DNA of 64,000 nucleotides from Pseudomonadota bacterium (GTDB taxonomy: Bacteria > Pseudomonadota > Alphaproteobacteria > Rhodobacterales > Rhodobacteraceae), in assembly GCA_018240425.1 (NCBI GenBank), contig JAFEFU010000019.1, forward strand, positions 62,001-126,000. The letters run 5' to 3'. Position numbers and translations under genes: made by a program. Position 1 is the first letter of the stretch. The number at the start of each line of letters is the position of its first letter. This document shows, piece after piece, positions 1-9,233 of the stretch. The notes beneath the pieces are model-generated. The model saw nothing but the letters and a program-made list of their open reading frames with translations. It ran no database searches and was not told the origin of the DNA.

Positions 1-350
1 TCTCGGAGGGCATGAACAGCCTTCTGAGCGGGTTGTTCCCGTTTGCCGATGGTGCCGCCTTTTCTCAGGGCCGGGTGACGGCCTTTGCCAAGGGAGGTGT
101 GGTCAGCGCGCCCACCGGGTTTGCCATGCGCGGCGGGCGCGGCCTGATGGGCGAGGCGGGGCCCGAGGCGATCATGCCGCTTGCACGCGGCGCCGATGGC
201 CGCCTTGGCGTACAGGCGGCCGGGGGCGGGCGGCCGGTCAATGTGACGGTGAACGTCACGTCCCCGGACGTGCAGGGCTTCCAGCGCAGTCAGAGTCAGA
301 TCGCGGCGCAGATGGCGCGGGCCCTGGCGCGCGGCGAGCGCAACAGGTGA
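1..350 (+). CDS. GTA/phage tail tape-measure protein, C-terminal end only (partial)
   Basis: The reading frame is open from the first base of the window and stops at 348-350, so only the last ~116 residues of a longer protein are visible. The tail is Gly/Ala-rich, with a GEAGPEAIMPLARG stretch and a region like NVTVNVTSPD. Both are typical of the C-termini of phage and GTA tail tape-measure proteins, which set tail length and sit inside the tail tube. The assignment is supported by what follows: DUF2460, DUF2163, NlpC/P60 and a ~1300-residue host-specificity protein in the fixed order of the Rhodobacter GTA cluster (g12 to g15). This would therefore be g11. The ATG at 12 is internal, not the true start. 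Confidence 0.8.
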   Translation, partial: SEGMNSLLSGLFPFADGAAFSQGRVTAFAKGGVVSAPTGFAMRGGRGLMGEAGPEAIMPLARGADGRLGVQAAGGGRPVNVTVNVTSPDVQGFQRSQSQIAAQMARALARGERNR

Positions 351-360
351 GGAGGGGACG

Positions 361-993
361 ATGGCCTTTCACGAAGTGAGATTTCCGGCGAACCTGTCCT
401 TTGGCTCGATCGGAGGGCCCGAGAGGCGGACCGAGGTGGTGGCGCTGGCGAATGGTTTCGAAGAGCGCAATACCCCCTGGGCCGAGGCCCGGCGCCGCTA
501 TGACGCCGGTGTCAGCCTGCGAAGCCTCGATGACATCGAGGATATGGTCGCCTTCTTCGAGGCGCGGCAGGGCCAGCTTCACGGCTTTCGTTGGAAGGAC
601 TGGGCGGATTTCAAGTCCTGCCGGCCTTCGTCCGGGATCGGGTTCGAGGATCAGCTGATCGGCCTGGGCGACGGAGCGAGCATGGAGTTTCAGCTGATCA
701 AGACCTACCGGTCCGGCCCATCCTCGCAGGTCAGGCGGATCGCCAAGCCGGTCGAGGGGACCGTGCGCGTGGGGTTGCAAGGCGACGAGGTGCAGGCCGG
801 CATCCATTTCGACATGGACCTGGTCAAGGGGGTCATCGTCTTTGCCTCGCCTCCGGCGGTCGGAGAGCGGGTGACTGCGGGGTTCGAGTTCGATGTTCCG
901 GTGCGCTTCGACACCGACCGGATCCAGGTTTCGGTCGCGTCCTTTCAGGCGGGCGATGTGCCGCATGTGCCGGTGGTGGAGGTGCGGCTGTGA
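361..993 (+). CDS. DUF2460 / TIGR02217 family GTA distal tail protein (g12-like)
   Basis: A 210-residue protein beginning MAFHEVRFPANLSFGSIGGPE, with the motifs usual in the DUF2460 family: an N-terminal FP.N...G..GGP segment, a central GFRWKDWADFKS patch, and a C-terminal GFEFDVPVRFDTD segment. In the Rhodobacter GTA the equivalent (g12) is the distal tail protein joining tail tube and baseplate; that role is taken from the family. The ATG at 361 follows GGAGGGG with short spacing and lies 10 bases after the tape-measure stop. Its stop codon overlaps the GTG start of the next gene, which suggests coupled translation within one GTA tail transcript. Confidence 0.88.
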   Translation: MAFHEVRFPANLSFGSIGGPERRTEVVALANGFEERNTPWAEARRRYDAGVSLRSLDDIEDMVAFFEARQGQLHGFRWKDWADFKSCRPSSGIGFEDQLIGLGDGASMEFQLIKTYRSGPSSQVRRIAKPVEGTVRVGLQGDEVQAGIHFDMDLVKGVIVFASPPAVGERVTAGFEFDVPVRFDTDRIQVSVASFQAGDVPHVPVVEVRL

Positions 994-1880
994 GCTATCC
1001 GCCTGACCTAATCGCCCATCTTGCAGGGGGGACAACGACGCTGGCGCGGGCCTTCGAGGTGCGCCGCACCGACGGGGTGGTCCTGGGATTCACCGATCAC
1101 GACCGCAACCTGACGTTCGGGGGAGTCACCTTCCGCGCCGACAGCGGGATGACGGCGAAGGCGCTTCAGCAGACGACCGGCCTTGCGGTCGACAACACCG
1201 AGGCGTTCGGCGCGCTCAGGTCCGACGCGATTAGCGAGGCGGACATTCTGGCGGGCCGCTATGATGGCGCCGAGGTGCTGGCATGGCTGGTGAACTGGAC
1301 GGACGTGGAGATGCGGACCCTCCAGTTCCGCGGTCACATAGGAGAAATCCGGCGTCAAGGCGGCAGCTTCAGCGCCGAGCTTCGCGGTCTGGCCGAACTG
1401 CTCAATCAGCCGCAAGGGCTGATCTACCACGGCCGCTGTTCGGCCGTCCTTGGCGGCCGGCGCTGCCGTTTCGACCTGTCGCGGCCGGGCTATGCCGCCG
1501 AGCGGACGATCGAGACGGTCGAGGGTGCGCGGGTCTTCGGGTTCCGCAGCCTGGCCGGGTTCACTGACAGGTTCTTCGAGAAGGGCCGGTTCCGGGTGCT
1601 GACCGGCGCCGCGGCGGGGCTGGTGGGCGCGGTCAAGAATGACCGGCTGGCCGGGGGCGCGGAGCGGGCCATCGAGCTGTGGCAGGCGCTTGGCGCTGCG
1701 CCCGCACCGGGCGACATGGTGCGCATCGAGGCGGGCTGCGACAAGGCCGAGGACACCTGCCGGCTGAAATTCCGCAATCTCGTCAATTTCCGCGGCTTCC
1801 CGGACATTCCGGGTGAGGACTGGCTTATGGCCTTTCCGCAAAGGGCCGGGATCAATGACGGCGGGAGCCTGAGACGATGA
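990..1880 (+). CDS. DUF2163 domain GTA tail/hub protein (g13-like)
   Basis: A 296-residue protein starting at a GTG (990) that overlaps the upstream TGA (GTGA). An ORF in this frame runs further upstream, but that extension lies inside the previous gene and looks like a high-GC shadow. The N-terminus (SYPPDLIAHLAGG, then ARAFEVRRTDGVVLGFTDHD) and the Cys-containing C-terminal part (GCDKAEDTCRLKF near residues 248-260, then NFRGFPDIPGED) are characteristic of DUF2163/phage_BR0599-type proteins. In the GTA this is g13, a baseplate hub component. The stop overlaps the ATG of the next gene (ATGA). No truncation or frameshift is visible. Confidence 0.88.
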   Translation: MSYPPDLIAHLAGGTTTLARAFEVRRTDGVVLGFTDHDRNLTFGGVTFRADSGMTAKALQQTTGLAVDNTEAFGALRSDAISEADILAGRYDGAEVLAWLVNWTDVEMRTLQFRGHIGEIRRQGGSFSAELRGLAELLNQPQGLIYHGRCSAVLGGRRCRFDLSRPGYAAERTIETVEGARVFGFRSLAGFTDRFFEKGRFRVLTGAAAGLVGAVKNDRLAGGAERAIELWQALGAAPAPGDMVRIEAGCDKAEDTCRLKFRNLVNFRGFPDIPGEDWLMAFPQRAGINDGGSLRR

Positions 1881-2311
1881 GTGCCCGCGGTCGGGAGGCG
1901 GTCGCGATCGCGCGGGGCTGGATCGGCACACCCTACCTGCATCAAGCCTCGGTCCGCGGGGCCGGGACCGACTGCCTCGGTCTCTTGCGTGGGGTCTGGA
2001 GGGATCTCTACGGCTGCGAGCCCGAAGCGGTGCCGCCCTACACCGCCGACTGGTCCGAGCCGGAGGGGGCAGAGCGGCTTTGGCAGGCCGCTATCCGCCA
2101 CCTTGTGCCGGTGGCCGGGCCGGAGCCGTCTGCGGGCGATGTCCTGCTGTTTCGCATGAGGGACGGGGGCGTGGCCAAGCACCTTGGCATCGCGGCGGCC
2201 GAGGGCGCGGCGCCGACCTTCATCCATGCGTTCAGCGGGCACGGTGTCCTGGAGAGTCCGCTGTCGCGTCCCTGGGCGCGCCGCATCGTGGCGCGCTTTG
2301 CATTTCCCTGA
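1877..2311 (+). CDS. NlpC/P60 family GTA cell-wall peptidase (g14-like)
   Basis: A 144-residue NlpC/P60 papain-like peptidase. The catalytic Cys is C33 in GTDCLGL, and the catalytic His is probably H102 in AKHLGIA. The entry motif ARGWIGTPYLHQAS at the N-terminus is the usual family start. In the GTA/phage tail the enzyme sits at the tail tip and is thought to cleave peptidoglycan during DNA entry; that role is inferred from family and position. It starts at an ATG overlapping the upstream stop (ATGA) and is followed after 11 bases by the host-specificity gene. The length is normal for stand-alone phage members of the family. Confidence 0.9.
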   Translation: MSARGREAVAIARGWIGTPYLHQASVRGAGTDCLGLLRGVWRDLYGCEPEAVPPYTADWSEPEGAERLWQAAIRHLVPVAGPEPSAGDVLLFRMRDGGVAKHLGIAAAEGAAPTFIHAFSGHGVLESPLSRPWARRIVARFAFP

Positions 2312-2322
2312 GGATATGATCG

Positions 2323-5300
2323 ATGGCAACGATACTTCTGTCTGCCGCCGGCGCCGCGGTCGGTGCGGGTTTTGGCGGCACCGTGCTTGGGCTTTCGGGC
2401 GCCGTCATCGGTCGCGCCATCGGGGCGACGGTCGGCCGGGCGATTGACCAGCGGCTGCTGGGCACCGGATCGCGCGCGGTCGAGACCGGCAAGGTCGACC
2501 GCTTTCGCCTGACCGGCGCCAGCGAAGGCTCGCCGATCGGCGAGGTGTGGGGCCGGATGCGGATCGCGGGCCAGGTCATCTGGGCCTCGCGCTTTCAGGA
2601 AAGGGCGGAAGTCACCACCACCGGCGGCGGCAAGGGGGCGCCGTCGCAACCGAAAACCACCACGACGCAATACAGCTATTCGGTGAGCATGGCGCTGGCA
2701 CTCTGCAAGGGAGAGATCACCCGGGTCGGACGCATCTGGGCCGACGGCGTGGAGGTTTCCCCGCAGGGGATGTCCCTCCGGGTCTATACCGGAAGCGAGA
2801 CGCAGTTGCCCGATCCCAAGATCGAGGCGGTCGAGGGGCCGGGGACGGTTCCGGCCTACCGCGGGCTGGCCTACGTCGTCATCGAGGACCTTGACCTGAC
2901 GCCCTTTGGCAACCGCGTGCCGCAGTTCTCGTTCGAGGTCGTCAGGCCGGCGCAGGGGGCCATGATCGACCCGGTGCCCGACCTGACGCGGGGGGTCAGG
3001 GGCGTCGCGCTGATTCCGGGAACCGGGGAGTATGCTCTGGCGACGACGCCGGTTCATTTCACCCACGGTCTTGGCCACAATGTTTCGGCCAATGTCCACG
3101 CGGTCGGCGGGATGACGGACATCGACGCCTCGCTTCAGGCGCTGGACGAGGAGCTTCCGGCCTGCGGCGCGGTGTCGCTGGTCGTCAGCTGGTTCGGCGA
3201 TGACTTGAGGTGCGCGAATTGCGCCATCCAGCCAAAGGTCGAGGACCGGGGGCAGGATGGGACGCCGCTGGCCTGGCGAGCCGGGGGCATCGGTCGGGCC
3301 GAGGCCGCCGAGGTCGTGCGCCGGTCGGGACGCCCGGTTTATGGCGGGACGCCCGCGGATGCTTCGGTGATCGAGGCGATTGTCGCCCTTCGGGGCCGGG
3401 GCAAGTCGGTCATGTTCTACCCGTTCGTCCTGATGGATCAGTTGGCGGGCAACGGCCGGGCCGACCCCTGGACCGGCGCCGCCGATCAGCCGCCGCTGCC
3501 CTGGCGCGGGCGCATCACCCTGGCGGTTGCTCCTGGGCGGGCCGGCACATCCGACCGCACGGCCGCCGCCGCGGCGGAGGTCGCAGCCTTCTTCGGGACG
3601 GCCCGGCCTGCCCATTTCTCGATCGTGGGAGGCGGCGTCAGCTACAGCGGTCCGCAGGAATGGTCCTACCGGCGGTTCATCCTGCATTATGCGACGTTGT
3701 GTGCCCAGGCCGGCGGGGTCGATGCCTTTTGCATCGGTTCTGAACTGCGGGGCCTGACACGGGCGCGGGCGGCCGGCGACACGTTCCCGGCGGTGAGCGC
3801 GCTGAGGCAGTTGGCGGCCGACGTGCGCAGCATCTTGGGGCCGGGTACCAAGATTTCCTATGCGGCTGACTGGTCGGAATATGCCAATTATGACGACGGG
3901 GCAGGCAATCTCTACTTCCATCTCGACCCGCTGTGGGCGGACCCCGACATCGATTTCGTCGGGGTGGACAACTACCTGCCCCTGTCGGACTGGCGCGAGG
4001 GTGAGGATCAGGCCGATGCGGGCTGGGGAAGCATCTACAACCTGGATTACCTGAAGGCCAATGTCGCTGGCGGCGAGTATTACGACTGGTACTACGGATC
4101 GAGTGAGGAAGGGGCCGCGCAGATCCGCACTCCGATCACCGACGGCGCCTATGGTGAGCCCTGGGTGTGGCGGGCAAAGGATTTCCGGGGCTGGTGGGAG
4201 AATCCGCACTTTGATCGGATCGGCGGGGTGCGGCAGGCGGGCCCGACCTCCTGGGTGCCGAGATCCAAGCCGATCTGGTTCACCGAATACGGATGCGCCG
4301 CGATCGACAAGGGCACGAACGAACCCAACAAGTTTCTCGATCCCAAGTCGTCGGAGTCCGCGCTTCCGCGCCACTCCAGCGGCCGGCGCGATGATCTGAT
4401 CCAGATGCAGTATCTGCGGGCGATGATCGACTTCTGGGGGGACGAGGCGAACAATCCGCTGTCGCCTGCTTACGGTGGGCCCATGGTCGACATGGCGCGC
4501 GCCCATGTCTGGGCCTGGGACACGCGCCCGTTTCCCGAGTTTCCCGCGGACAGCGACACCTGGGCAGACGGGGCGAACTATGCCCGTGGACACTGGATCA
4601 GCGGGCGAACCACTGCCCAGCCCCTGTCGAGCGTGGTGGCCGAAATCTGTACGGCTTCGGGGCTGGGCGCATTCGATGTCTCGGGCCTCTACGGGCTGGT
4701 TCGGGGATATTCGGTGGGCGAGAACGGCTCGGCGCGGGCGGCGCTGCAACCTTTGATGATCGCTTACGGCTTTGATGCGGTCGAGCGTGAGGGCAAGATC
4801 GTCTTTCGCATGCGCGACGGGCAGGTGCGTCAGGCGGTGTCCGCCGATCAGCTGGCGGTCGCCGAGGATCTGACGGGCCGCCTCGAGACCGAGCGGGCGC
4901 CGGAGGCCGAGGTGGCGGGGCGGGTGAGGCTGAACTTTGTCGAAGCCGAGGGGGCCTTTGAACCTCGTGCGGTCGAGGCGGTGTTTCCCGACGAGGAGCT
5001 CCGCGCCGTATCGCATTCGGAGCTTGCGCTGAGCCTGACCCGCTCGGAGGGGCAAAGGATCGTCGAGCGCTGGCTGGCGGAAGCGCGTGTTTCGCGTGAC
5101 GGCGCCAAATTCGCCCTGCCGCCCTCGCTCGGCTACCTCGGGGCGGGGGATATCGTGCGTCTGGGCGGGGCCGCGACCGACCTCTACCGGATTGACCGGA
5201 TGGAGCAGGCGGGTGCAATCTCGGTCGAGGCGGTCAGGGTGGAGCGGGCGGTCTACCAGCCCTCCGACGAAAGCGAGGCGCGGATCACGCCGCGATCCTT

Positions 5301-6246
5301 CGTGGCGCCGGTTCCGGTCCATTCGGTGTTTCTCGACCTGCCGCTGATGACCGGGCAGGAGGTGCCGCATGCGCCGCACCTTGCGGTCTGCGCGACACCC
5401 TGGCCGCGCAGCGTTGCGGTCTATTCGTCGGACCAGGACGCGGGGTATGTGCTGAACCGCCAGCTGCCTGCGGCATCGATCATCGGAACGACGCTGTCGA
5501 CGCTCGATGCGGCCCGCCACGGTCTTTGGGATCGTGGCCCGGCGCTGCGGGTCCGGATGTCGGGGGGCATGCTGGCGTCGGTGAGCGTGGATCAGTTGCT
5601 GAACGGCGCCAATCTGATGGCGGTCGGCGACGGCAGTTCGGCCAACTGGGAACTGCTCCAGTTTCTGACCGCCACGGTGGTTGCGCCCGACACATATGAC
5701 CTTGCGCTCCGACTGCGCGGGCAGGCCGGAACCGACGCGGTCATGCCGACTTCGTGGCCCGCCGGCAGCACCGTTGTCCTCCTGAACGGGGTGCCGCGAC
5801 AGATCGGGCTGAATGCGAGCGAGCGCGATCTGGCGAGGCACTACCGGGTCGGCCCTTCTGGGCTGCCCTACGACAATCCGACCTTCACCCACCGGGTCGA
5901 GGCGTTCGCGGGAATCGGGTTGCGGCCTCTGTCGGTCTGCCACCTCCGTGGTCGGCGCGGATCTTCCGGCGATACCGATCTGACCTGGATGAGGCGCACC
6001 CGGCTGGATGGCGACAGTTGGTCATCCTACGAGGTCCCGCTGGGCGAAGCGCGCGAGGGCTATCTCGTGCGGGTCAGCGTCGGCGTGACGGCAGTCCGGG
6101 AGGTGACGGTAGGGCAACCCGTCTGGACCTACACCGCCAGCCAGCGCGCAGCGGACGGGCTTTTGGCGCAGCCCGTCGACATCGCGGTCGCTCAGCTTTC
6201 CGACGCATTCGGCGCCGGACCATTCACAAGGATTACCATCGAATGA
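2323..6246 (+). CDS. GTA host-specificity / tail fibre megaprotein (g15-like, TIM-barrel and phage-tail domains)
   Basis: A 1307-residue protein, the expected size for Rhodobacter GTA g15. The N-terminus is Ala/Gly-rich (ILLSAAGAAVGAGFGG), as in tail assembly proteins. The centre (roughly residues 430-740) contains a glycoside-hydrolase-like TIM-barrel region with FCIGSELRGLTRAR, ISYAADWSEY, DFVGVDNYLPLSDW and PIWFTEYGCAAIDKG, matching the GTA_TIM family. Later parts match phage-tail receptor/fibre domains. Acidic residues in WSEY and FTEYG lie where hydrolase catalytic residues would be, but activity is not established here. It probably mediates host recognition at the tail tip. The ATG of the next gene overlaps its stop (ATGA). 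Confidence 0.9.
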   Translation: MATILLSAAGAAVGAGFGGTVLGLSGAVIGRAIGATVGRAIDQRLLGTGSRAVETGKVDRFRLTGASEGSPIGEVWGRMRIAGQVIWASRFQERAEVTTTGGGKGAPSQPKTTTTQYSYSVSMALALCKGEITRVGRIWADGVEVSPQGMSLRVYTGSETQLPDPKIEAVEGPGTVPAYRGLAYVVIEDLDLTPFGNRVPQFSFEVVRPAQGAMIDPVPDLTRGVRGVALIPGTGEYALATTPVHFTHGLGHNVSANVHAVGGMTDIDASLQALDEELPACGAVSLVVSWFGDDLRCANCAIQPKVEDRGQDGTPLAWRAGGIGRAEAAEVVRRSGRPVYGGTPADASVIEAIVALRGRGKSVMFYPFVLMDQLAGNGRADPWTGAADQPPLPWRGRITLAVAPGRAGTSDRTAAAAAEVAAFFGTARPAHFSIVGGGVSYSGPQEWSYRRFILHYATLCAQAGGVDAFCIGSELRGLTRARAAGDTFPAVSALRQLAADVRSILGPGTKISYAADWSEYANYDDGAGNLYFHLDPLWADPDIDFVGVDNYLPLSDWREGEDQADAGWGSIYNLDYLKANVAGGEYYDWYYGSSEEGAAQIRTPITDGAYGEPWVWRAKDFRGWWENPHFDRIGGVRQAGPTSWVPRSKPIWFTEYGCAAIDKGTNEPNKFLDPKSSESALPRHSSGRRDDLIQMQYLRAMIDFWGDEANNPLSPAYGGPMVDMARAHVWAWDTRPFPEFPADSDTWADGANYARGHWISGRTTAQPLSSVVAEICTASGLGAFDVSGLYGLVRGYSVGENGSARAALQPLMIAYGFDAVEREGKIVFRMRDGQVRQAVSADQLAVAEDLTGRLETERAPEAEVAGRVRLNFVEAEGAFEPRAVEAVFPDEELRAVSHSELALSLTRSEGQRIVERWLAEARVSRDGAKFALPPSLGYLGAGDIVRLGGAATDLYRIDRMEQAGAISVEAVRVERAVYQPSDESEARITPRSFVAPVPVHSVFLDLPLMTGQEVPHAPHLAVCATPWPRSVAVYSSDQDAGYVLNRQLPAASIIGTTLSTLDAARHGLWDRGPALRVRMSGGMLASVSVDQLLNGANLMAVGDGSSANWELLQFLTATVVAPDTYDLALRLRGQAGTDAVMPTSWPAGSTVVLLNGVPRQIGLNASERDLARHYRVGPSGLPYDNPTFTHRVEAFAGIGLRPLSVCHLRGRRGSSGDTDLTWMRRTRLDGDSWSSYEVPLGEAREGYLVRVSVGVTAVREVTVGQPVWTYTASQRAADGLLAQPVDIAVAQLSDAFGAGPFTRITIE

Positions 6247-6953
6247 ACACCACCAATCAGCTTGGCCTCCCGCTCCTGCAGGCTGCGCAGGCCCAGAAGC
6301 ATGTGACCATGAACGAGGCACTTGCAAGGCTTGATGGCCTGGCGATCCTGACGCTGCAATCCCAGAGCACTGCCGCGCCGCCCGCGATTGTTACCGATGG
6401 GGCGGCATATGCGGTGCCGGCCGGCGCGGTCGCCGCATGGGCGGGCCAAGACGGAAGGCTTGCCATTGGACGCAATGGTGGATGGGATTTCGCCGTTCCC
6501 CGACGCGGCTGGCGGGCGCTGATCCTGGACGAGGGGACGCAGGCCCTTCACGACGGGGCCGCCTGGAGGCCGGGTCTTGCCACGATGTCGCCGAAGAATT
6601 CCGGGCTGGCGATCAAGGTCGCGGAGATCGATCACCTGCTGGGGCCGGGTGCGGTGTCGCTGACCTCCAGCCTGATCCCCCCCAACAGCGTGGTCGTGGG
6701 GGCGACGGCGCGGGTCGTGGCGGCGATCACCGGCACGTTGACAAGCTGGCAGTTGGGCAACCCGGGCGCAGTGGGGCGCTTCGGCAGCGGCCTGGGATTG
6801 GCGGTCGGGTCGTTCGCGCGCGGCCTGCTCGGACAGCCGACCGCGTTCTACAGTGCCACTCCGTTTCAGCTTGACGCAAGCGGCGGCGATTTCGGCGGCG
6901 GAGCGGTGAGGATCGCGGTCCATTATTTCGAGTTGACCCTCCCGGACCTGTGA
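6243..6953 (+). CDS. DUF2793 family protein at the 3' end of the GTA cluster
   Basis: A 236-residue protein starting at ATG 6243, which overlaps the g15 stop (ATGA). An apparent upstream extension lies inside g15 and is not real. The N-terminus (TTNQLGLPLLQAAQAQKHVTMNEAL) is the diagnostic DUF2793 opening, and the C-terminal half is a beta-rich domain rich in Gly, Ala and Ser. DUF2793 proteins are found with phage tails and GTAs and are suspected to be structural or carbohydrate-binding spike components. In Rhodobacter capsulatus, head-spike genes are linked functionally to the GTA, but identity with those proteins is inference only. It is the last gene of the GTA transcript. Confidence 0.8.
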   Translation: MNTTNQLGLPLLQAAQAQKHVTMNEALARLDGLAILTLQSQSTAAPPAIVTDGAAYAVPAGAVAAWAGQDGRLAIGRNGGWDFAVPRRGWRALILDEGTQALHDGAAWRPGLATMSPKNSGLAIKVAEIDHLLGPGAVSLTSSLIPPNSVVVGATARVVAAITGTLTSWQLGNPGAVGRFGSGLGLAVGSFARGLLGQPTAFYSATPFQLDASGGDFGGGAVRIAVHYFELTLPDL

Positions 6954-7077
6954 CCATCTGGCGGAGGACTGGGATCGAACTGCTGTCACCCGTGATGCAA
7001 AGCCAGCGGCCCTGCGCTTTCGATTTCCTTCCCAGCTTCGGTCTGCTAGATTCTACTGGCATTCGAAGGAGACGGGC

Positions 7078-7887
7078 ATGGCTGAAACCAGAGCCAAGAT
7101 GGCGCAGGTCGATCCGGTGTGGACCCATGTCTGCGAAGAGGCGCGGGCAGCCGTCCGCGACGAGCCGCTGCTGGGCGGATTTTTTCACTCGGGCATTCTC
7201 CATCACCCGACACTGGAGCGTGCCCTCGCCTACAGGTTCTCGCTGAAGCTGGCGTCGGGCGAGATGAGCGAACAAATTCTGCGGGAGATCGCGGACGAGG
7301 CCTATGCGGTCGCGCCGGAACTGGGTCAGGCCGCGCGCGCGGACTGTGTTGCCGTCTATGACCGCGATCCTGCCTGCCACAGGTTCTTGCAGCCGATCCT
7401 GTTCTTCAAGGGGTTCCAGGCGATGCAGGCCTATCGCATCGGCCACTGGCTCTGGGTGAACGGGCGGCGGGACCTGGCCTATTTCATCCAGATGCGGGTC
7501 AGCGAGGTCTTTGGCGTCGACATCCACCCCAATGCCCGCCTCGGCAAGGGGATCATGATCGACCATGCCCATTCGATCGTCATAGGGGAAACGGCGGTGG
7601 TCGGCGACAATGTGTCGATGCTGCATTCAGTGACGCTGGGGGGTACCGGCAAGGAGGACGGCGACCGGCATCCGAAGATCGGCGATGGCGTGCTGATCGG
7701 GGCTGGGGCGAAGATACTCGGAAACATCTCGGTCGGGCACTGCTCGCGCATTGCCGCAGGGTCCGTTGTCTTGCAGGATGTACCGCCGTGCAAGACGGTC
7801 GCCGGGGTGCCGGCGAGGGTCATCGGCGAGGCGGGATGCGAGCAGCCGTCGCTGAACATGGACCAGCGGTTTTCCGACGACGGCTGA
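7078..7887 (+). CDS. cysE: Serine O-acetyltransferase
   Basis: A 269-residue enzyme transferring acetyl from acetyl-CoA to L-serine, the first step of cysteine synthesis in the cytoplasm. The N-terminal helical domain (to about residue 140) is followed by a left-handed beta-helix of hexapeptide repeats containing GVDIHPNARLGKGIMIDHA, VIGETAVVGDNVSML and HSVTLGGTG, the acetyl-CoA and serine site. The length is normal for bacterial CysE. The ATG is preceded by GAAGGAGA. A short AT-richer region with TAGATT lies upstream, so the gene is probably expressed separately from the GTA. Cysteine supply also feeds the suf genes near the other end of the window, but no direct link is visible. Confidence 0.95.
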   Translation: MAETRAKMAQVDPVWTHVCEEARAAVRDEPLLGGFFHSGILHHPTLERALAYRFSLKLASGEMSEQILREIADEAYAVAPELGQAARADCVAVYDRDPACHRFLQPILFFKGFQAMQAYRIGHWLWVNGRRDLAYFIQMRVSEVFGVDIHPNARLGKGIMIDHAHSIVIGETAVVGDNVSMLHSVTLGGTGKEDGDRHPKIGDGVLIGAGAKILGNISVGHCSRIAAGSVVLQDVPPCKTVAGVPARVIGEAGCEQPSLNMDQRFSDDG

Positions 7888-7893
7888 ACCGAA

Positions 7894-7925
7894 AAGGGCC
7901 GGCGCTGCTGTGCCGGCCCTTCTCA
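7894..7925. terminator. Rho-independent terminator between cysE and pdhC
   Basis: A 10-bp perfect stem (AAGGGCCGGC / GCCGGCCCTT) with an 8-base loop lies directly after the cysE stop and just before the end of the converging pdhC gene. The A/T pairs at the stem base let it serve both strands. Confidence 0.8.
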
Positions 7926-7929
7926 TGAC

Positions 7930-9225
7930 TCACGCCAGCATGGCGATCGGGTTTTCCAGGTTGTTGACGATCTGCTTCAGAAGTTCGGCGCCCAGAGCGC
8001 CGTCAATGACGCGGTGGTCGACCGAGAGCGTCATCGACATCAAGGTCGCAACCCCGAGCGATCCGTCAGGCCTGACCACCGGCCGCTTGATCCCCGCGCC
8101 AACCGCCAGGATGGCGCCATGCGGCGGATTGATGACCGCATCGAAGTTCTCGATCCCGAACATTCCGAGGTTCGAGATGGCGAAGCTGCCGCCCTGATAC
8201 TCGTGGGGCGCGAGCTTCTTGGTCTTGGCGCGGGCGGCAAGGTCCTTCATTTCGCCAGACAGGGCCGAGAGGCTTTTCTTTTCGGCATCCTTGAGGACGG
8301 GTGTGAACAGCCCGCCTTCAATGGCCACTGCCACGGCAACGTCCGACGGTTTCAGCTTGAATATCCGGTCCCCCGCCCACACGGCATTCGCGTCCGGCAC
8401 CGCCTGGAGGGCCAGAGCACAGGCCTTGATGATGAAGTCGTTGACCGACAGCTTCACGCCGCGCGCTTCCAGCCCCTTGTTCAGCTGTTCGCGGAACGCC
8501 AGAAGAGCGTCGAGAACGACCGAACGGCGCAGGTAGAAATGCGGGATCGTCTGCTTGGCCTCGGTCAGGCGCGCGGCGATGGTGCGGCGCATTCCGTCAA
8601 GCGCCAATTCGGTATAGTCGCGGCCTTCGTACATCTTGGCGACTGTCGTCGCGGACATGCCCGAGGGTGCGGCGGCTGCCGGGGCAGGGGCGGCGGCCGG
8701 GGCGGTGGCCGCGGCTGAAACCTTGCCCGTTCCGGGGCGGGCGCCTTCGACATCCGCCTTGACGATGCGTCCGTGCGGGCCGGATCCCTTCAATCCCGCA
8801 AGATCGATGTCCCGTTCCTTGGCCAGCCGCCGCGCCAGAGGCGAGGCGATCACCCGGTCGCGCGCCGTTCCTGCCGGCAACGGGGACGGTGCCGCAGGTG
8901 TTGCGACCGGGGCCGGCGCCGCGGCGGTCGCCGGTGACGCCGGTGCGGCGGGCTTGACCGCCGGAGCAGGCGCCGCGGTTTCCCCTTCTTCGACAAGGAC
9001 CGCGATCGGCGTGTTGACCTTGACGCCGGCGGTGCCCTCGGCGACCAGGATCCGGCCCACCGTCCCCTCGTCGACGGCCTCGAACTCCATCGTCGCCTTG
9101 TCGGTCTCGATCTCGGCCAGGATGTCGCCGGACCTGACCTTGTCGCCCTCCTTCACCAGCCATTTGGCCAGTGTGCCCTCCTCCATCGTCGGCGAGAGCG
9201 CGGGCATGAGAATTTCAGTGGCCAT
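7930..9225 (-). CDS. pdhC: Pyruvate dehydrogenase complex E2, dihydrolipoamide acetyltransferase
   Basis: A 431-residue E2 component that transfers the acetyl group from lipoyl-lysine to CoA. An N-terminal lipoyl domain (lipoyl Lys in ETDKATME near residue 42) is followed by an Ala/Pro linker, a peripheral-subunit-binding domain ([16 protein letters not shown]) and the catalytic domain ending in [11 protein letters not shown], which holds the active-site His/Asp. ATG 9225 is chosen because the conserved lipoyl domain begins there; the frame extends upstream only as pdhB shadow. It is the third gene of the pdhA-pdhB-pdhC operon, 8 bases after pdhB. The lipoyl segment is nearly identical at DNA level to that of pdhB. 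Confidence 0.95.
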   Translation of the reverse strand: MATEILMPALSPTMEEGTLAKWLVKEGDKVRSGDILAEIETDKATMEFEAVDEGTVGRILVAEGTAGVKVNTPIAVLVEEGETAAPAPAVKPAAPASPATAAAPAPVATPAAPSPLPAGTARDRVIASPLARRLAKERDIDLAGLKGSGPHGRIVKADVEGARPGTGKVSAAATAPAAAPAPAAAAPSGMSATTVAKMYEGRDYTELALDGMRRTIAARLTEAKQTIPHFYLRRSVVLDALLAFREQLNKGLEARGVKLSVNDFIIKACALALQAVPDANAVWAGDRIFKLKPSDVAVAVAIEGGLFTPVLKDAEKKSLSALSGEMKDLAARAKTKKLAPHEYQGGSFAISNLGMFGIENFDAVINPPHGAILAVGAGIKRPVVRPDGSLGVATLMSMTLSVDHRVIDGALGAELLKQIVNNLENPIAMLA

Positions 9226-9233
9226 GATGCACC

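Noticed and set aside
2038..5943. A 1301-codon open frame on the minus strand
   Set aside because: It is antisense to the GTA host-specificity gene, has no recognisable domain and an Arg/Pro/Gly-rich composition; high GC removes stop codons in this frame.
6960..6995. A tRNA 3'-end-like string (TGGCGGAGGAC...GATCGAAC) after the GTA cluster, possibly an attachment site
   Set aside because: The T-stem halves do not pair and no rest of a tRNA is present; a chance likeness or an old remnant cannot be told apart.
1..7000. A prophage rather than a GTA
   Set aside because: The order and sizes match the Rhodobacter GTA tail genes, and no integrase, lysogeny or replication gene is seen; the head genes lie outside the window, so a related phage is not fully excluded.
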